A program made the position numbers and the translations under genes. DNA of 64,000 nt from Pedobacter hartonius (lineage in GTDB: Bacteria; Bacteroidota; Bacteroidia; Sphingobacteriales; Sphingobacteriaceae). How positions within the stretch are numbered: position 1 is the first letter of the stretch; every line of letters starts with the position of its first letter. Positions 26,332 through 35,269 of the stretch are shown piece by piece. The notes under the pieces are model-generated. The model ran no database searches and was not told where the DNA came from. It was given only the letters and a program-made list of their open reading frames with translations. Where the stretch lies: the NCBI RefSeq assembly GCF_900107535.1, contig NZ_FNRA01000014.1, positions 1-64,000 of the forward strand, written 5' to 3'.

Positions 26332-27222
26332 ATGAATGTGCAATCTTTTTTTCTCAGATATTTGCTGCTGCCGGTAATTGTAATTGTTTCTGCAACAATA
26401 CTTGTTATAGTGAATAAAAAAAATCAGTTTGTGAGTAACAAAAAACTGATCACCGGGATATTGTCTCTAAGCCTTTCGTTGGCTATTCCGGGCCTGCTTG
26501 GTTTTCTTGGCTTAAATTTTATGCCCTGGGGATATGTCATTTGTCAGCTCTTTTATCTCATCCTGGGCTGCGTTTTTGTATATTTGATGACCAGGTACTA
26601 TTCAAACGGGGTCCTGACCAGAAAGGTATTTATCATCATTGCTTTACTGATCAGCTGCCTGCTTGGATTTTACCTCTATCAGCTGGCGTTCAACTGGCTA
26701 AGTACTATCCGGATCGGCGCCTGGGCTGCAACCAGCATTTTTAATTTTATGATCCCATTATTATTCTGGTGGTGTTATGCGGCATTGATCAGCATACCTT
26801 CAGAAATTTATAAGATATGGCAATACCCGGTAATCCCCATAGATTTTGATATCGATCATCTTGATTTTGACAGGATGCTGGTGCTGGAACTGGAGTTGTA
26901 TAAAAACAGCGATGATGCCGAGCCTGTCAGGGTGAAAGCAAAGGCACCGGAGAACATGGAATTTGGTAGCTGGTTCTATAAATTCATAGAAGATTACAAC
27001 CTGAAATTTCCGAAAAGCAACGTAAAATATACGAATGAAAGAAATGAATCGTTTAAGTGGATATTCTTCATTAAAACTTCTTTTTTTAAGCGGAATATTT
27101 TTATTGATCCGGAGTTGGATATCCTGCAAAACGGCATTACTGATAAAGTAACTATCTATGCGAAAAGAGTAGCTGACGATGCTGCACCAGAAATAAAAGG
27201 TGACGATTCCATATTTATTTAA
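26332..27222 (+). CDS. tssN: T6SS inner-membrane protein TssN
   Basis: 296 residues. Four to five membrane helices fill residues 1-155 (LLPVIVIVSATILVI, ILSLSLSLAIPGLLGFLG, VICQLFYLILGCVFVYLM, IIALLISCLLGFYLY, SIFNFMIPLLFWWCYAA), then a cytoplasmic alpha/beta domain (VIPIDFDIDHLDFDRMLVLELELYK). This is the layout of TssN, one of the proteins that replace TssJLM in Bacteroidota systems. It is 15 bp upstream of tssK and likely co-transcribed with it. Confidence 0.85.
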   Translation: MNVQSFFLRYLLLPVIVIVSATILVIVNKKNQFVSNKKLITGILSLSLSLAIPGLLGFLGLNFMPWGYVICQLFYLILGCVFVYLMTRYYSNGVLTRKVFIIIALLISCLLGFYLYQLAFNWLSTIRIGAWAATSIFNFMIPLLFWWCYAALISIPSEIYKIWQYPVIPIDFDIDHLDFDRMLVLELELYKNSDDAEPVRVKAKAPENMEFGSWFYKFIEDYNLKFPKSNVKYTNERNESFKWIFFIKTSFFKRNIFIDPELDILQNGITDKVTIYAKRVADDAAPEIKGDDSIFI

Positions 27223-27237
27223 TCATTTTAAAAGCCT

Positions 27238-28389
27238 ATGATTTCCCCACTAAAATACAAACCTGTCAACTGGATAGATGGAATGAAGCTCTCCAGTGCC
27301 CATTTCGTAGCTACAGATCAATATAACCAGGATTTTGTCAGGGATGCGCGGTCATTAGCGCTCAGCAGCTACAATTATGGCCTGCTGCCTCCCTTTTCAG
27401 GACAACGCAGTTCACATGATATTGAGATAACGGAAAAGGCCACCAATCAGGTAGAGATAAAAATACGGCATTGTAACGCCGTTACTGCCGAAGGATGCCG
27501 GATTGATATTGATGGTTCAACTGACTATACTAACCACCTTACTTACAGTCATTACTTTAACGAGAATTCTGATTCAAGGCAAATCGTTTACAATGTTCTC
27601 TTACTCGTAAACCCTTTTGAAAGAGTACCTGCAGGTAACCCCGATCCACAGGATCACCCGCCAAGATATCCGGATATATCCAGGGGATACAGCATTTCTT
27701 TGCTTCCTGTGGCTGAAAAGGCACCTCATGCAACAGACACCTCCCACCTGACCATCGCACAGCTCATCCTGGAAAACAGCCGGATCTTAATTAACAAGAA
27801 TTATATCCCTCCAAGCAGTACGATTGGAAGCCATCCAAATTTAATTCATTATTACGAATTGTTCAGCACACTGATGAATGATATACAGCTGTCGGCTTTT
27901 AAAATTATTGATAAAACAGCTGCTAAAGAAGCTTTGTCCCCACTGGGTAAAAATATCCGTTTGATTTCAGAAAAATTACTGGACTGCCTCGCACAGGTTT
28001 TCTTCAACTACCGGAACCTGGGTTACCAGCAACCGCCCATTCAACTGGCTGGTTATTTTTCTAATCTGGCCCATGTATTCTTTACCGGTGTTAAACTTGT
28101 TGAATCCAGAGAAAGAGAAGAAATGCTAAAATATTTTTATGAATGGAAAGACGTTACACCCGGCAATTTTGAAGAATTATTGGCGCGCAATATTGAACTG
28201 ATTTATAACCACCAGGACATTTATGCGTCCATGTTGCTGATTGAGGAGTTTTTAAAGGTTATTGCAGCCCTCTGGAGTAAACTGAGCATGCTCGATTACG
28301 TTGGTCAGCGTAAAGAAAACATTGTTGTTGCCGAGCAGCAAATAGTACAGCAGGTTCAGGTAAAAAGAACCTGGACGCTGCTGGATTAA
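27238..28389 (+). CDS. tssK: T6SS baseplate-membrane connector TssK
   Basis: 383 residues. The opening KPVNWIDGMKLSSAHFVATDQY is the TssK signature (W-x-x-GM-x-L-x-x-x-HF). Beta-rich N-terminal half (wedge-binding) and helical C-terminal half. It connects the baseplate to the TssN/O/P membrane complex. A terminator follows 22 bp after the stop. Confidence 0.9.
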   Translation: MISPLKYKPVNWIDGMKLSSAHFVATDQYNQDFVRDARSLALSSYNYGLLPPFSGQRSSHDIEITEKATNQVEIKIRHCNAVTAEGCRIDIDGSTDYTNHLTYSHYFNENSDSRQIVYNVLLLVNPFERVPAGNPDPQDHPPRYPDISRGYSISLLPVAEKAPHATDTSHLTIAQLILENSRILINKNYIPPSSTIGSHPNLIHYYELFSTLMNDIQLSAFKIIDKTAAKEALSPLGKNIRLISEKLLDCLAQVFFNYRNLGYQQPPIQLAGYFSNLAHVFFTGVKLVESREREEMLKYFYEWKDVTPGNFEELLARNIELIYNHQDIYASMLLIEEFLKVIAALWSKLSMLDYVGQRKENIVVAEQQIVQQVQVKRTWTLLD

Positions 28390-28411
28390 ATCATCAGTTA
28401 GTTATTATCCT

Positions 28412-28444
28412 GGCCGCTCCAATAACCGGGGCGGCCTTTTTTTT
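28412..28444 (+). terminator. intrinsic terminator after tssK
   Basis: GGCCGCTCC and GGGGCGGCC form a 9-bp GC-rich stem with one G-T pair, followed by eight T. It separates tssN-tssK from the vgrG unit. Confidence 0.9.
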
Positions 28445-28476
28445 CGATCCGTTGAACAAATCACCGATAGTGGGGA

Positions 28477-28507
28477 TTGTAAAAAAGCCCCTTCAATGGT
28501 ATTTTTG
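28477..28507 (+). promoter_or_regulatory. Bacteroidota-type promoter of the vgrG unit
   Basis: TTG at 28477-28479, 20 nt, then TATTTTTG at 28500-28507, which fits the -33/-7 (TTTG/TAnnTTTG) consensus. It lies between the tssK terminator and the vgrG start, leaving about a 96-nt leader. Confidence 0.5.
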
Positions 28508-28603
28508 ATCTGTCTTTAAGCGTAATCAGACAGATCAGCACAAACCTAACAGGGCATAGAAAGGATTTTATGCCAAATCATCAACAGGCATGTAAATTAA
28601 TTT

Positions 28604-30403
28604 ATGAATATACAGTTCATTAAAGATATCTGCATCGGCACAGAGACTATTGTTTATGTCACGTCGTTTCATCTTCAACAGCAATTTAATGCGCATCATT
28701 ATTTTGAACTGAAATTTAAACATAATCATATAATTGCACCCGACTTAATCCAGCTGGATAAAAGCAGGCATCTGGTAGGTAAAACTCTTACCGCATCATT
28801 TGGTTCTTTATCAGGCAAACAGCAAAAATTTGCCGGAATCGTCACTAAAATAGAGTCAGCTCAAAGTCATGGCTATCATAGTGTGATCGTTGCCAGCGGT
28901 TACAGTCCAACTATATTAATCGATCGCGGGGCAGACCTGGGCTCCTATTTTAACAAGACCCTTGAAGAAATTGTTAAACTGGCTACGCGTGACACTCCGG
29001 CTAATGACTTGATGATGAATACCCATCCAGACCGTAAAAAGCCGGTCGATTATCTCATTCAATACAATGAAAGTGATTTCAACTTCCTGAACCGTTTAAG
29101 TGCAGAGTATTATGAATGGTTTTTTTATGATGGTGAAAATCTGCATTTCGGTAAACCCGATAAACCGGCAGAAGTGAGTTTAATCTACGGACGAGACATT
29201 CAAAGTCTGCAATATGGTATCGAAATAACCCCTAAAAGAAATACAAGGTTCGCTTATGATCCAAAGCAGGATGAAATGTTGCAGGGAAAAAGTAAGGGGC
29301 ATTCAGACGGAAGGCCTGACCATGCCCATGCCATGAATACCTCAGGTTCCATCTATAGTAAAACATACAATCAGCTCTCACTGATCAGGGTAGAGAACAA
29401 AAGTGATGTTCAGAACCTTACTGAAAGTGAAGAAAAAGCCATTAACGGTCAGCTGCTTAAGATTAGCGGAAGTGGCGATAATCCTGAAACAGGCATAGGG
29501 ACGATTGCAGATATCAGTATGAGTGTTGACCAGGGATCCGGGTTTGAAATTCAAAGCCTTGGTGAATTTTTAATTACCTCGGTAATACACCATATAGATA
29601 GCGCCGGACGTTATTTTAATACGTTTGAAGGGATATCCGCTGCTACCGAACGTATCCATGTCAAAGATTATCTGCGCCCGCAGCCGGATATGGTGCTGGC
29701 CGAGGTATTTGACAATGCTGACCCGCTGGGACAGGGCCGGATAAGGGTGAAATTCAAATGGATATGTGAAAACAATGATCCTACAGAATGGCTGAGAGTC
29801 ATGACCCCTGATGCCGGCAACAGCAGCAAAGTGACTAAAAACAGGGGTTTCGTATTTATACCTGAAAAGGGAGACCAGGTGATCATTGGTTTTGAAGACG
29901 GAAACATTAACCGTCCGATAGTAATGGGAAGTGTATTTCATGGTAAGAACGGCATAGGCGGAGGCAATAATAACGACCGTAAAAGTTTGACCTCTAAAAG
30001 CGGGCATACTGTCAGCCTGGATGATAATGGCGGTATATTGGTAAAAGATAAAACCGACCTGAATTTTATTGCTATTGACGGTAAAAATGCCATTACGATC
30101 AACACGGATAACAATATCACCCTGCAAACGGGTAAAGTAATGATCATTATGGATAAAGAAAAAGACCAGATCATTATACAGGCCAAAAATATAGAGATCC
30201 GGGCCGCTGACGATTTCAAACTGACAGGCGACGGCGCACCGAGTAAAAATGGAAGTTTAGAGTTTGAAGATCAGTTACAGATCTTTTCAAAAAATGAGCT
30301 TTCACTTGTCGGAGAATCTACCGCAAAGTTAAACGGAAAAGACGTACGCATTGCGGGCGGCAAAACCAGTATTGACGGGACTCCGGTAAAAATTAATTCT
30401 TAA
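28604..30403 (+). CDS. vgrG: T6SS spike protein VgrG (TssI)
   Basis: 599 residues. gp27-like part about 1-360 (FHLQQQFNAHHYFELKFKHNH, NESDFNFLNRLSAEYYEWFFYDG), OB-fold gp5-like domain about 365-450 (AEVFDNADPLGQGRIRVKFKW, RVMTPDAGNSSK, GFVFIPEKGDQVIIGF), then a repetitive beta-helix needle ending IDGTPVKINS. No C-terminal enzymatic extension is present, so any payload must be carried by the PAAR protein or an adaptor. It is 4 bp ahead of the next gene. Confidence 0.95.
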   Translation: MNIQFIKDICIGTETIVYVTSFHLQQQFNAHHYFELKFKHNHIIAPDLIQLDKSRHLVGKTLTASFGSLSGKQQKFAGIVTKIESAQSHGYHSVIVASGYSPTILIDRGADLGSYFNKTLEEIVKLATRDTPANDLMMNTHPDRKKPVDYLIQYNESDFNFLNRLSAEYYEWFFYDGENLHFGKPDKPAEVSLIYGRDIQSLQYGIEITPKRNTRFAYDPKQDEMLQGKSKGHSDGRPDHAHAMNTSGSIYSKTYNQLSLIRVENKSDVQNLTESEEKAINGQLLKISGSGDNPETGIGTIADISMSVDQGSGFEIQSLGEFLITSVIHHIDSAGRYFNTFEGISAATERIHVKDYLRPQPDMVLAEVFDNADPLGQGRIRVKFKWICENNDPTEWLRVMTPDAGNSSKVTKNRGFVFIPEKGDQVIIGFEDGNINRPIVMGSVFHGKNGIGGGNNNDRKSLTSKSGHTVSLDDNGGILVKDKTDLNFIAIDGKNAITINTDNNITLQTGKVMIIMDKEKDQIIIQAKNIEIRAADDFKLTGDGAPSKNGSLEFEDQLQIFSKNELSLVGESTAKLNGKDVRIAGGKTSIDGTPVKINS

Positions 30404-30407
30404 ACAG

Positions 30408-31211
30408 ATGAACCCGTATACCGAAAAAAATTATCAGCTGGTGGTAAAAGGAAATGTAAAAATGCTGACCATGATGGATAGCTTTGCCACGGCAGGCAGC
30501 TACACCTTATCTGAAAGAGGGCAAAATGCCATCAAACCGGATTTACAGGAATATGTACTGGAAGAGAAAGAGCTAAAATTGACGGAATACTTTGATCCCA
30601 ATACCTACCAGTTGATTGAATATGTAAACAAACTTGCCAGAATCTATAACAGGCAGCACATCTGCATCAATGAACGCGGAGCAATTAAGGGCCTGTTAAA
30701 TATGCCCGAAATAAAATCAAAATGGGATAAGTTAAAAAAGGAGCTGATGCAGGTAAATCCCATTGCTGCTTTTGAAATTATCCGTCATAAAGACCGGGAA
30801 CTGGCAAACCCCGCTGAAGTGATAGATAACCTGAGCAATGCACATTTTATGCACCTGTTTTTATATGTATTTACCGGTCAACTGGGTAGTATAACTGAAC
30901 AGCAGCAGCGGCTGGTTCGGGACCGCATGGGAATAGGATTTTCAATTCCGGTTAATCAGATTTTTACTACCGAAAAAACCGGTAGCGGTTATACAGTATA
31001 CGCAGAGGCTTTGTTAAATGAAGATGGAAAAATTGATAAAAATTTGATTATCAGCGTAACAGGGGAAAAGAACCTGGATATAAAACATTATACACAGGCC
31101 AGTTTTAATTATAGTGAAAATCGAGATTTACTATCCGCTGAAATGACAATTTTTGAACAGTTAAACAATGATTATAAATCAGACCTGTACCTGCACCTTG
31201 AAAGTAACTGA
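30408..31211 (+). CDS. unknown protein between vgrG and the PAAR-like gene
   Basis: 267 residues, no signal peptide or membrane segment, family not recognised. The start NPYTEKNYQLVVKGNVKMLTMMDSFATAG reads like a short beta-rich docking piece, followed by a helical middle (YNRQHICINERGAIKGLLNMPEIKSKWDKLKKELM, NAHFMHLFLYVFTGQLGS) and a beta-rich end. The gene is 4 bp after vgrG and 3 bp before the PAAR-like gene, so all three are translated together. By position it may be an effector adaptor or chaperone; an effector role is also possible. Confidence 0.7.
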   Translation: MNPYTEKNYQLVVKGNVKMLTMMDSFATAGSYTLSERGQNAIKPDLQEYVLEEKELKLTEYFDPNTYQLIEYVNKLARIYNRQHICINERGAIKGLLNMPEIKSKWDKLKKELMQVNPIAAFEIIRHKDRELANPAEVIDNLSNAHFMHLFLYVFTGQLGSITEQQQRLVRDRMGIGFSIPVNQIFTTEKTGSGYTVYAEALLNEDGKIDKNLIISVTGEKNLDIKHYTQASFNYSENRDLLSAEMTIFEQLNNDYKSDLYLHLESN

Positions 31212-31214
31212 CCT

Positions 31215-32402
31215 ATGGAGAAAGAATCACAATGGTTAACAGAAAAACATTACCTGGTCTGCCCTAAGGGAGTAATGTTTAAGCAAATGAAAGTCATGAG
31301 CCAGCGGATGGTTTCTTTTAGCGGTCATCTTGCAGCAACTACAGCAGACACGATGATTGGCAATCCGTTTATGTGTATGGGTATGCTGGCCGCTGCTGCA
31401 CCGCCGGTTTCCGTCTTGCAAACTAAAGCACTGGCCTTACTTGCGGTTCCTGTAATGGCTCTGCCAAGAATTGGCATACCTCCGCAAATATTATTGATAG
31501 CAAGCAGCCTGGGTACTGCCAAATGCAGTTTAAGTTCCGCATCAAGAAAATGGATCGGCTCCTCTCCTAACCTGATTATCAACCGCAATGAAGGCCTGGT
31601 GGTTGGAAAGAGTATGCTGATGTGCCCCTCAGAGGGAGTGATGGTACAAACTATTGAAACCTTTTGGATGGCCATGATGAACGTCGGTTTAAACAAAATC
31701 GGCCATATCGCCAATTTTGCCTTTGGACTGATGGCCGGGCGCGGATTGGGTACAATGACTGCCCGGCATACGCCGGCACACGCTTATGAGCCTTCATCGC
31801 TATTTGGCGGAATGAGCCTGATGTCTAGGGCTGCCAGCGGGTTCAGCTTATTTGGCCCGGCAGGCCAAAACGACCTGTCAGGTCTGGACGAAAGAAATAA
31901 CAGCAATAAACTGCTTGCCAGCGGACATGAACTGACAATTGCAATTTTCTCTGCAAAGGGCGCTTCGCTGACCTGCTTCCCGGCAGGAACACTGGTACAT
32001 ACCAGCAGTGGCCTTTTACCTGTTGAAGAAATACAGGAAGGTACGTTGTTATGGACAGTTAATGAGAAAAACGGACAGCGGGAGCTGAAACCAGTAAAAA
32101 AAACACACCGCCGCAGTACCCTGAATCTGATGGCAGTTGAACTGGAAAACGGAATTCTTTTTGAAATCACGCCAGATCACCGCGTAAGGTCCGGAGGTGA
32201 ATGGAAAGAAATACAGAATCTTGAAACAGCCGATCAGCTGGAAAATATTACCGGCGAAATGATACTCATCAGAAATATTGGCATGCTGGGGAAAAGTGTA
32301 TTAGTTTATAATTTCTCAGTGGCCGATAATGAAAATTATTTTGTTACGGAAGAAGGAATTCTGGTACATAACGCCGGTGGATATGATAGAGGTTATGAAT
32401 GA
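31215..32402 (+). CDS. PAAR-like (DUF4280-type) protein ending in a Hint domain, toxin missing
   Basis: 395 residues. The first 250 look PAAR-like and contain two Cys-bearing halves (KHYLVCPKGVM... and MLMCPSEGVM), with a glycine/alanine-rich hydrophobic middle. Residues 252-395 are a Hint (pretoxin-intein) domain: catalytic Cys254 in TCFPAGTLV, the TPDH block at 319-322, and the terminal splice motif VHN at 384-386. In polymorphic toxins a variable toxin follows this motif. Here only nine residues (AGGYDRGYE) remain before the stop, and a terminator begins in the stop codon. It would cap the VgrG spike; what cargo it releases, if any, is unclear. Confidence 0.8.
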   Translation: MEKESQWLTEKHYLVCPKGVMFKQMKVMSQRMVSFSGHLAATTADTMIGNPFMCMGMLAAAAPPVSVLQTKALALLAVPVMALPRIGIPPQILLIASSLGTAKCSLSSASRKWIGSSPNLIINRNEGLVVGKSMLMCPSEGVMVQTIETFWMAMMNVGLNKIGHIANFAFGLMAGRGLGTMTARHTPAHAYEPSSLFGGMSLMSRAASGFSLFGPAGQNDLSGLDERNNSNKLLASGHELTIAIFSAKGASLTCFPAGTLVHTSSGLLPVEEIQEGTLLWTVNEKNGQRELKPVKKTHRRSTLNLMAVELENGILFEITPDHRVRSGGEWKEIQNLETADQLENITGEMILIRNIGMLGKSVLVYNFSVADNENYFVTEEGILVHNAGGYDRGYE

Positions 32403-32432
32403 TAAACCTGCCAGAAAGCTGGCAGGTTTATC
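32401..32432. terminator. bidirectional terminator between PAAR-Hint and hcp
   Basis: A perfect 14-bp stem (GATAAACCTGCCAG and its complement) around AAAG. It starts inside the stop codon of the plus-strand gene and faces the convergent hcp gene, so it probably serves both. Confidence 0.8.
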
Positions 32433-32468
32433 ATTTCATCTATTTTGGCCTGTTAATGCCTTCTTCTC

Positions 32469-32861
32469 TTATTTCGGCCATTCATTTTCATGAGTGGCGT
32501 TGCCTATTGTTATCGTCTTGGCAGAGATTACAATTTTTGTAAGCATCGGCTGGGAAGTAAAAACATGCAATTCTTCTGTGAGTTCAATAACATAAGCATT
32601 TGAAAATTTTATCTCCTTCATTTTAGCATCTTCATCCTGCTTCTTAATTTCTAAACTGCCTTCAATTGCTTTATATTGATTGTTCACCATACTTTCAAGA
32701 GCCGATGTATCCGCGTTAGCTTCTATATGCACTTCTATTTTACCGCCGTATATACCGGAAGCAGGTCTACCTTTAGGATCTACGTCACGATTAAAATCAT
32801 AGGAACAATATAATACGTCATATTCGTTAGCTGATAAGGTTAATGTTGCTTTAAAAGCCAT
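32469..32861 (-). CDS. hcp: T6SS tube protein Hcp (TssD), copy 1
   Basis: 130 residues of the Bacteroidota TssD type: MAFKATLTLSANEYDVLYCSYDFNRDVDPKGRPASGIYGG, IEANADTSALESMVN and IKKQDEDAKMKEIKFSNAYV. Forms hexameric rings stacked inside the sheath. About 65% identical by eye to copy 2, 86 bp away. The differing C-termini (ITIGNATHENEWPK versus ITIGTAIHENDWQEK) remain alike. Confidence 0.9.
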   Translation of the reverse strand: MAFKATLTLSANEYDVLYCSYDFNRDVDPKGRPASGIYGGKIEVHIEANADTSALESMVNNQYKAIEGSLEIKKQDEDAKMKEIKFSNAYVIELTEELHVFTSQPMLTKIVISAKTITIGNATHENEWPK

Positions 32862-32947
32862 AGTCTTTTAATTTAAGGTTTATTTCACTAATTAATAATA
32901 ATCCCTGTGCTATCTATAGCAGCAGGTTATTTGACCATCTATTTCTA

Positions 32948-33343
32948 TTACTTTTCCTGCCAATCATTTTCATGAATGGCAGTACCTATTGTAATTTTCC
33001 GTGCCGATAGTCTAAAACGTGTGGTCATTGGTTCTGCAGTAAAGGCACTCAAAGTTTCCGAAAAACCAACAACATAAGCATCTGTAAATTCTATTTCCTT
33101 CATTTTAGCATCTTCATCCTGCTTTTTAATAGTTATACTTCCGCTAACTGCCTTATGTTGATTATTTACCATACTTTCTATAACAGAGGTATCTTCATTC
33201 GCTTCTATGCCCACGTTGATGACACCGCCATAAACAGCGGAAGAAGGCATGCCCTTAGGGTCAACACTCCGTTTAAATTGATAGCCAACTGAAATTATAT
33301 CAAAATTCTTACCTGCAATGGTCAATTGTGCTTTAAAAGCCAT
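32948..33343 (-). CDS. hcp: T6SS tube protein Hcp (TssD), copy 2
   Basis: 131 residues with the same plan as copy 1 (FKRSVDPKGMPSSAVYGG, ANEDTSVIESMVN, KKQDEDAKMKEIEFTDAYVVG). It is nearer to tssC (42 bp gap) and so probably the ancestral, operon-linked copy. The two copies could form mixed tubes or carry different cargo; that is inference. Confidence 0.9.
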   Translation of the reverse strand: MAFKAQLTIAGKNFDIISVGYQFKRSVDPKGMPSSAVYGGVINVGIEANEDTSVIESMVNNQHKAVSGSITIKKQDEDAKMKEIEFTDAYVVGFSETLSAFTAEPMTTRFRLSARKITIGTAIHENDWQEK

Positions 33344-33385
33344 AATTTTTTATTTAAAGGTTTGTACTAAATAATTATTTAAATT

Positions 33386-34777
33386 TTAAGCCTGTGCATA
33401 TTCAGAGCTCCAGGTAGTTTCTTCATCTTCTCCTTTTTGTCCGTCCAGCCTGACTACAAAACTTTTTGCCGGGAAATAAGGTGTGATGTGAATATCCAGA
33501 TGGATCATATCCTTTTGGACATCATCCCTTTCAAAACGCATGATCTTGAAACGTTCAATCAAACGGTCGGGGCCCTGAATTTTATCCAGGAACTTTACAA
33601 TTTGTCCGCGAAGGTCTTTCTCTGTTCTGGAGGTCCAGTTTTCAAAAGCACGCCTGTTTAAAAAGTCAAACAGTACTTTGGTGATATAGTCAAATACACG
33701 GACTACCGAATAGGTTTGCAGACCAATGTTATCACCATTGAATAGTGTCTTGGCAGAAAAAGCCATTACTTTTCCATATTCATTTACCATCGGGACCAAC
33801 CCTATCCGTTCAAGATGGGAAATCTCACTTTTCTTCAGGTCAAACTTAACGCCGTCAACATCGTTCATTGATCCATGTTTCTTTCCTGCTGTAACCTGCG
33901 ACATCAATGTATAATACATTTTGCCGGCCAATGCCGAAGATCCAGGAATGGTAAGGTCGTCTTCTTCTCCGGCTTCGGCTACTTTTCCGCGGCCAATCAG
34001 CCAATTGCAAGTCATGATCACATTTGACCTGAAGGCATCACCGCCGGTTAAATTTGCTTCAGTGAAGAGATCGATCACATCATCAGGGTGGTCCAGGTCA
34101 GCAAAATCAGTGATCAGCATGACCTTATTCCTGTAAGCTATGGCGCCCCATTTTTCTACTACTTTATTCGAGCCCATATACCCTGGAATAACCAGCAGGG
34201 AATAATTCTGCCGCAGGTCAAGTCTGTCGTAGTTCTGTTTCAGCTCATCACTTACATATTCAATGAATCTTGGATTATCCAGGTCTTTAACCTGCTCTGG
34301 CGAAGCATTCATCAGGATGACGTTCTTCAGCTTGTCTTCCTCGGTATTCTGGTAAAATAAATTGACAGACCGGTATGATTGTTCCAGCGCCCTGGTTGTT
34401 TTAAGCGCCCCGGCTATATTCTTAACAATGTTGTCTTCCGCTGCCTTTAATTTCTCTGTGCTTCTGTCTACCATGGCTGCAACTGAATCCGAGTTTTCCA
34501 AGATATCAATCCATAACTGGATTTTTCTTTTGAGCTCTTCTCTTTCGCTTTCTTTCTCATCGCCGGTAAGAAAGATCTGTTTCCTGGCTTTTCGTTCCGG
34601 ATTTAAGTTTTGTAATCCGTCGATTGTTGATTCCAGCAGGTCGATTCCTCCTACTTTCAACAATTTATCCAGGCTATCCCGGAGAGAAAGTTTTTCCTTT
34701 GTATCTTTTTCGGCGGGTTTGAAACCAGCTGCAGCCGATTCGTTATTTACTGCCTGTTGTTCTTCTGGAGTTGCCAT
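33386..34777 (-). CDS. tssC: T6SS sheath protein TssC
   Basis: 463 residues. Contains YDRLDLRQNYSLLVIPGYMG, AIAYRNKVMLITDFADLD, GSSALAGKMYYTLM and FDYITKVLFDFLNRRAFENWTSRTEKDLRGQIVKFLD, the core of the large sheath subunit. With TssB it makes the contractile sheath; TssH disassembles it. It lies 34 bp after tssB. Confidence 0.9.
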   Translation of the reverse strand: MATPEEQQAVNNESAAAGFKPAEKDTKEKLSLRDSLDKLLKVGGIDLLESTIDGLQNLNPERKARKQIFLTGDEKESEREELKRKIQLWIDILENSDSVAAMVDRSTEKLKAAEDNIVKNIAGALKTTRALEQSYRSVNLFYQNTEEDKLKNVILMNASPEQVKDLDNPRFIEYVSDELKQNYDRLDLRQNYSLLVIPGYMGSNKVVEKWGAIAYRNKVMLITDFADLDHPDDVIDLFTEANLTGGDAFRSNVIMTCNWLIGRGKVAEAGEEDDLTIPGSSALAGKMYYTLMSQVTAGKKHGSMNDVDGVKFDLKKSEISHLERIGLVPMVNEYGKVMAFSAKTLFNGDNIGLQTYSVVRVFDYITKVLFDFLNRRAFENWTSRTEKDLRGQIVKFLDKIQGPDRLIERFKIMRFERDDVQKDMIHLDIHITPYFPAKSFVVRLDGQKGEDEETTWSSEYAQA

Positions 34778-34811
34778 ACTTTAATTGTTTAGTTTTTAAT
34801 AAGGCAGATGC

Positions 34812-35258
34812 CTAATTATGTTCTTCTAATTCCATTACAAAACTTTTGAGCGCACTGATGAACGCATGTTTTGTTTCTTCATTATCAAGCGTAGTCTTCA
34901 GCGTTTTATTTGATTTCAGCTGCTTGATTACACTTAAAGACATCTCCTTTTCAATGCTGACATTCCGGAGGTGCTGGCTCTGGCTGATCATCTTTTTCAC
35001 GGAGAAATCACCCAGGTTTCCGAATTGCAGCGTCTCCACCGCCTGTGAACCATCATATTTTTCAAATTCTACTTTCACCTTCGGCTTGTAGTGGTTAAAT
35101 ACATCCTGAACTGTTTTCAGTCCTTCAACTTTCTCGGGTTTAACCGGTTCATCATCAGTAAACTGCTGAACGAAAAGTGTTTTATTGTGGGCAATATCTC
35201 CGAAGGCTTCCGAAGTGTCTATTTTTCGTTCGTTACCACCTATTTCATAATTAAACAT
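34812..35258 (-). CDS. tssB: T6SS sheath protein TssB
   Basis: 148 residues, acidic, with the small sheath subunit layout: KPKVKVEFEKYDGSQAVETLQFGNLGDFSVKKMISQSQHL followed by a helical C-terminus. It sits between tssH and tssC, its normal partner order in Bacteroidota clusters. Confidence 0.85.
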   Translation of the reverse strand: MFNYEIGGNERKIDTSEAFGDIAHNKTLFVQQFTDDEPVKPEKVEGLKTVQDVFNHYKPKVKVEFEKYDGSQAVETLQFGNLGDFSVKKMISQSQHLRNVSIEKEMSLSVIKQLKSNKTLKTTLDNEETKHAFISALKSFVMELEEHN

Positions 35259-35269
35259 AGTATTGATAT

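Noticed and set aside
29570..30127. 185-residue minus-strand open frame within vgrG
   Set aside because: It lies entirely inside the vgrG coding sequence, has no family resemblance or start context, and the VgrG frame is certain.
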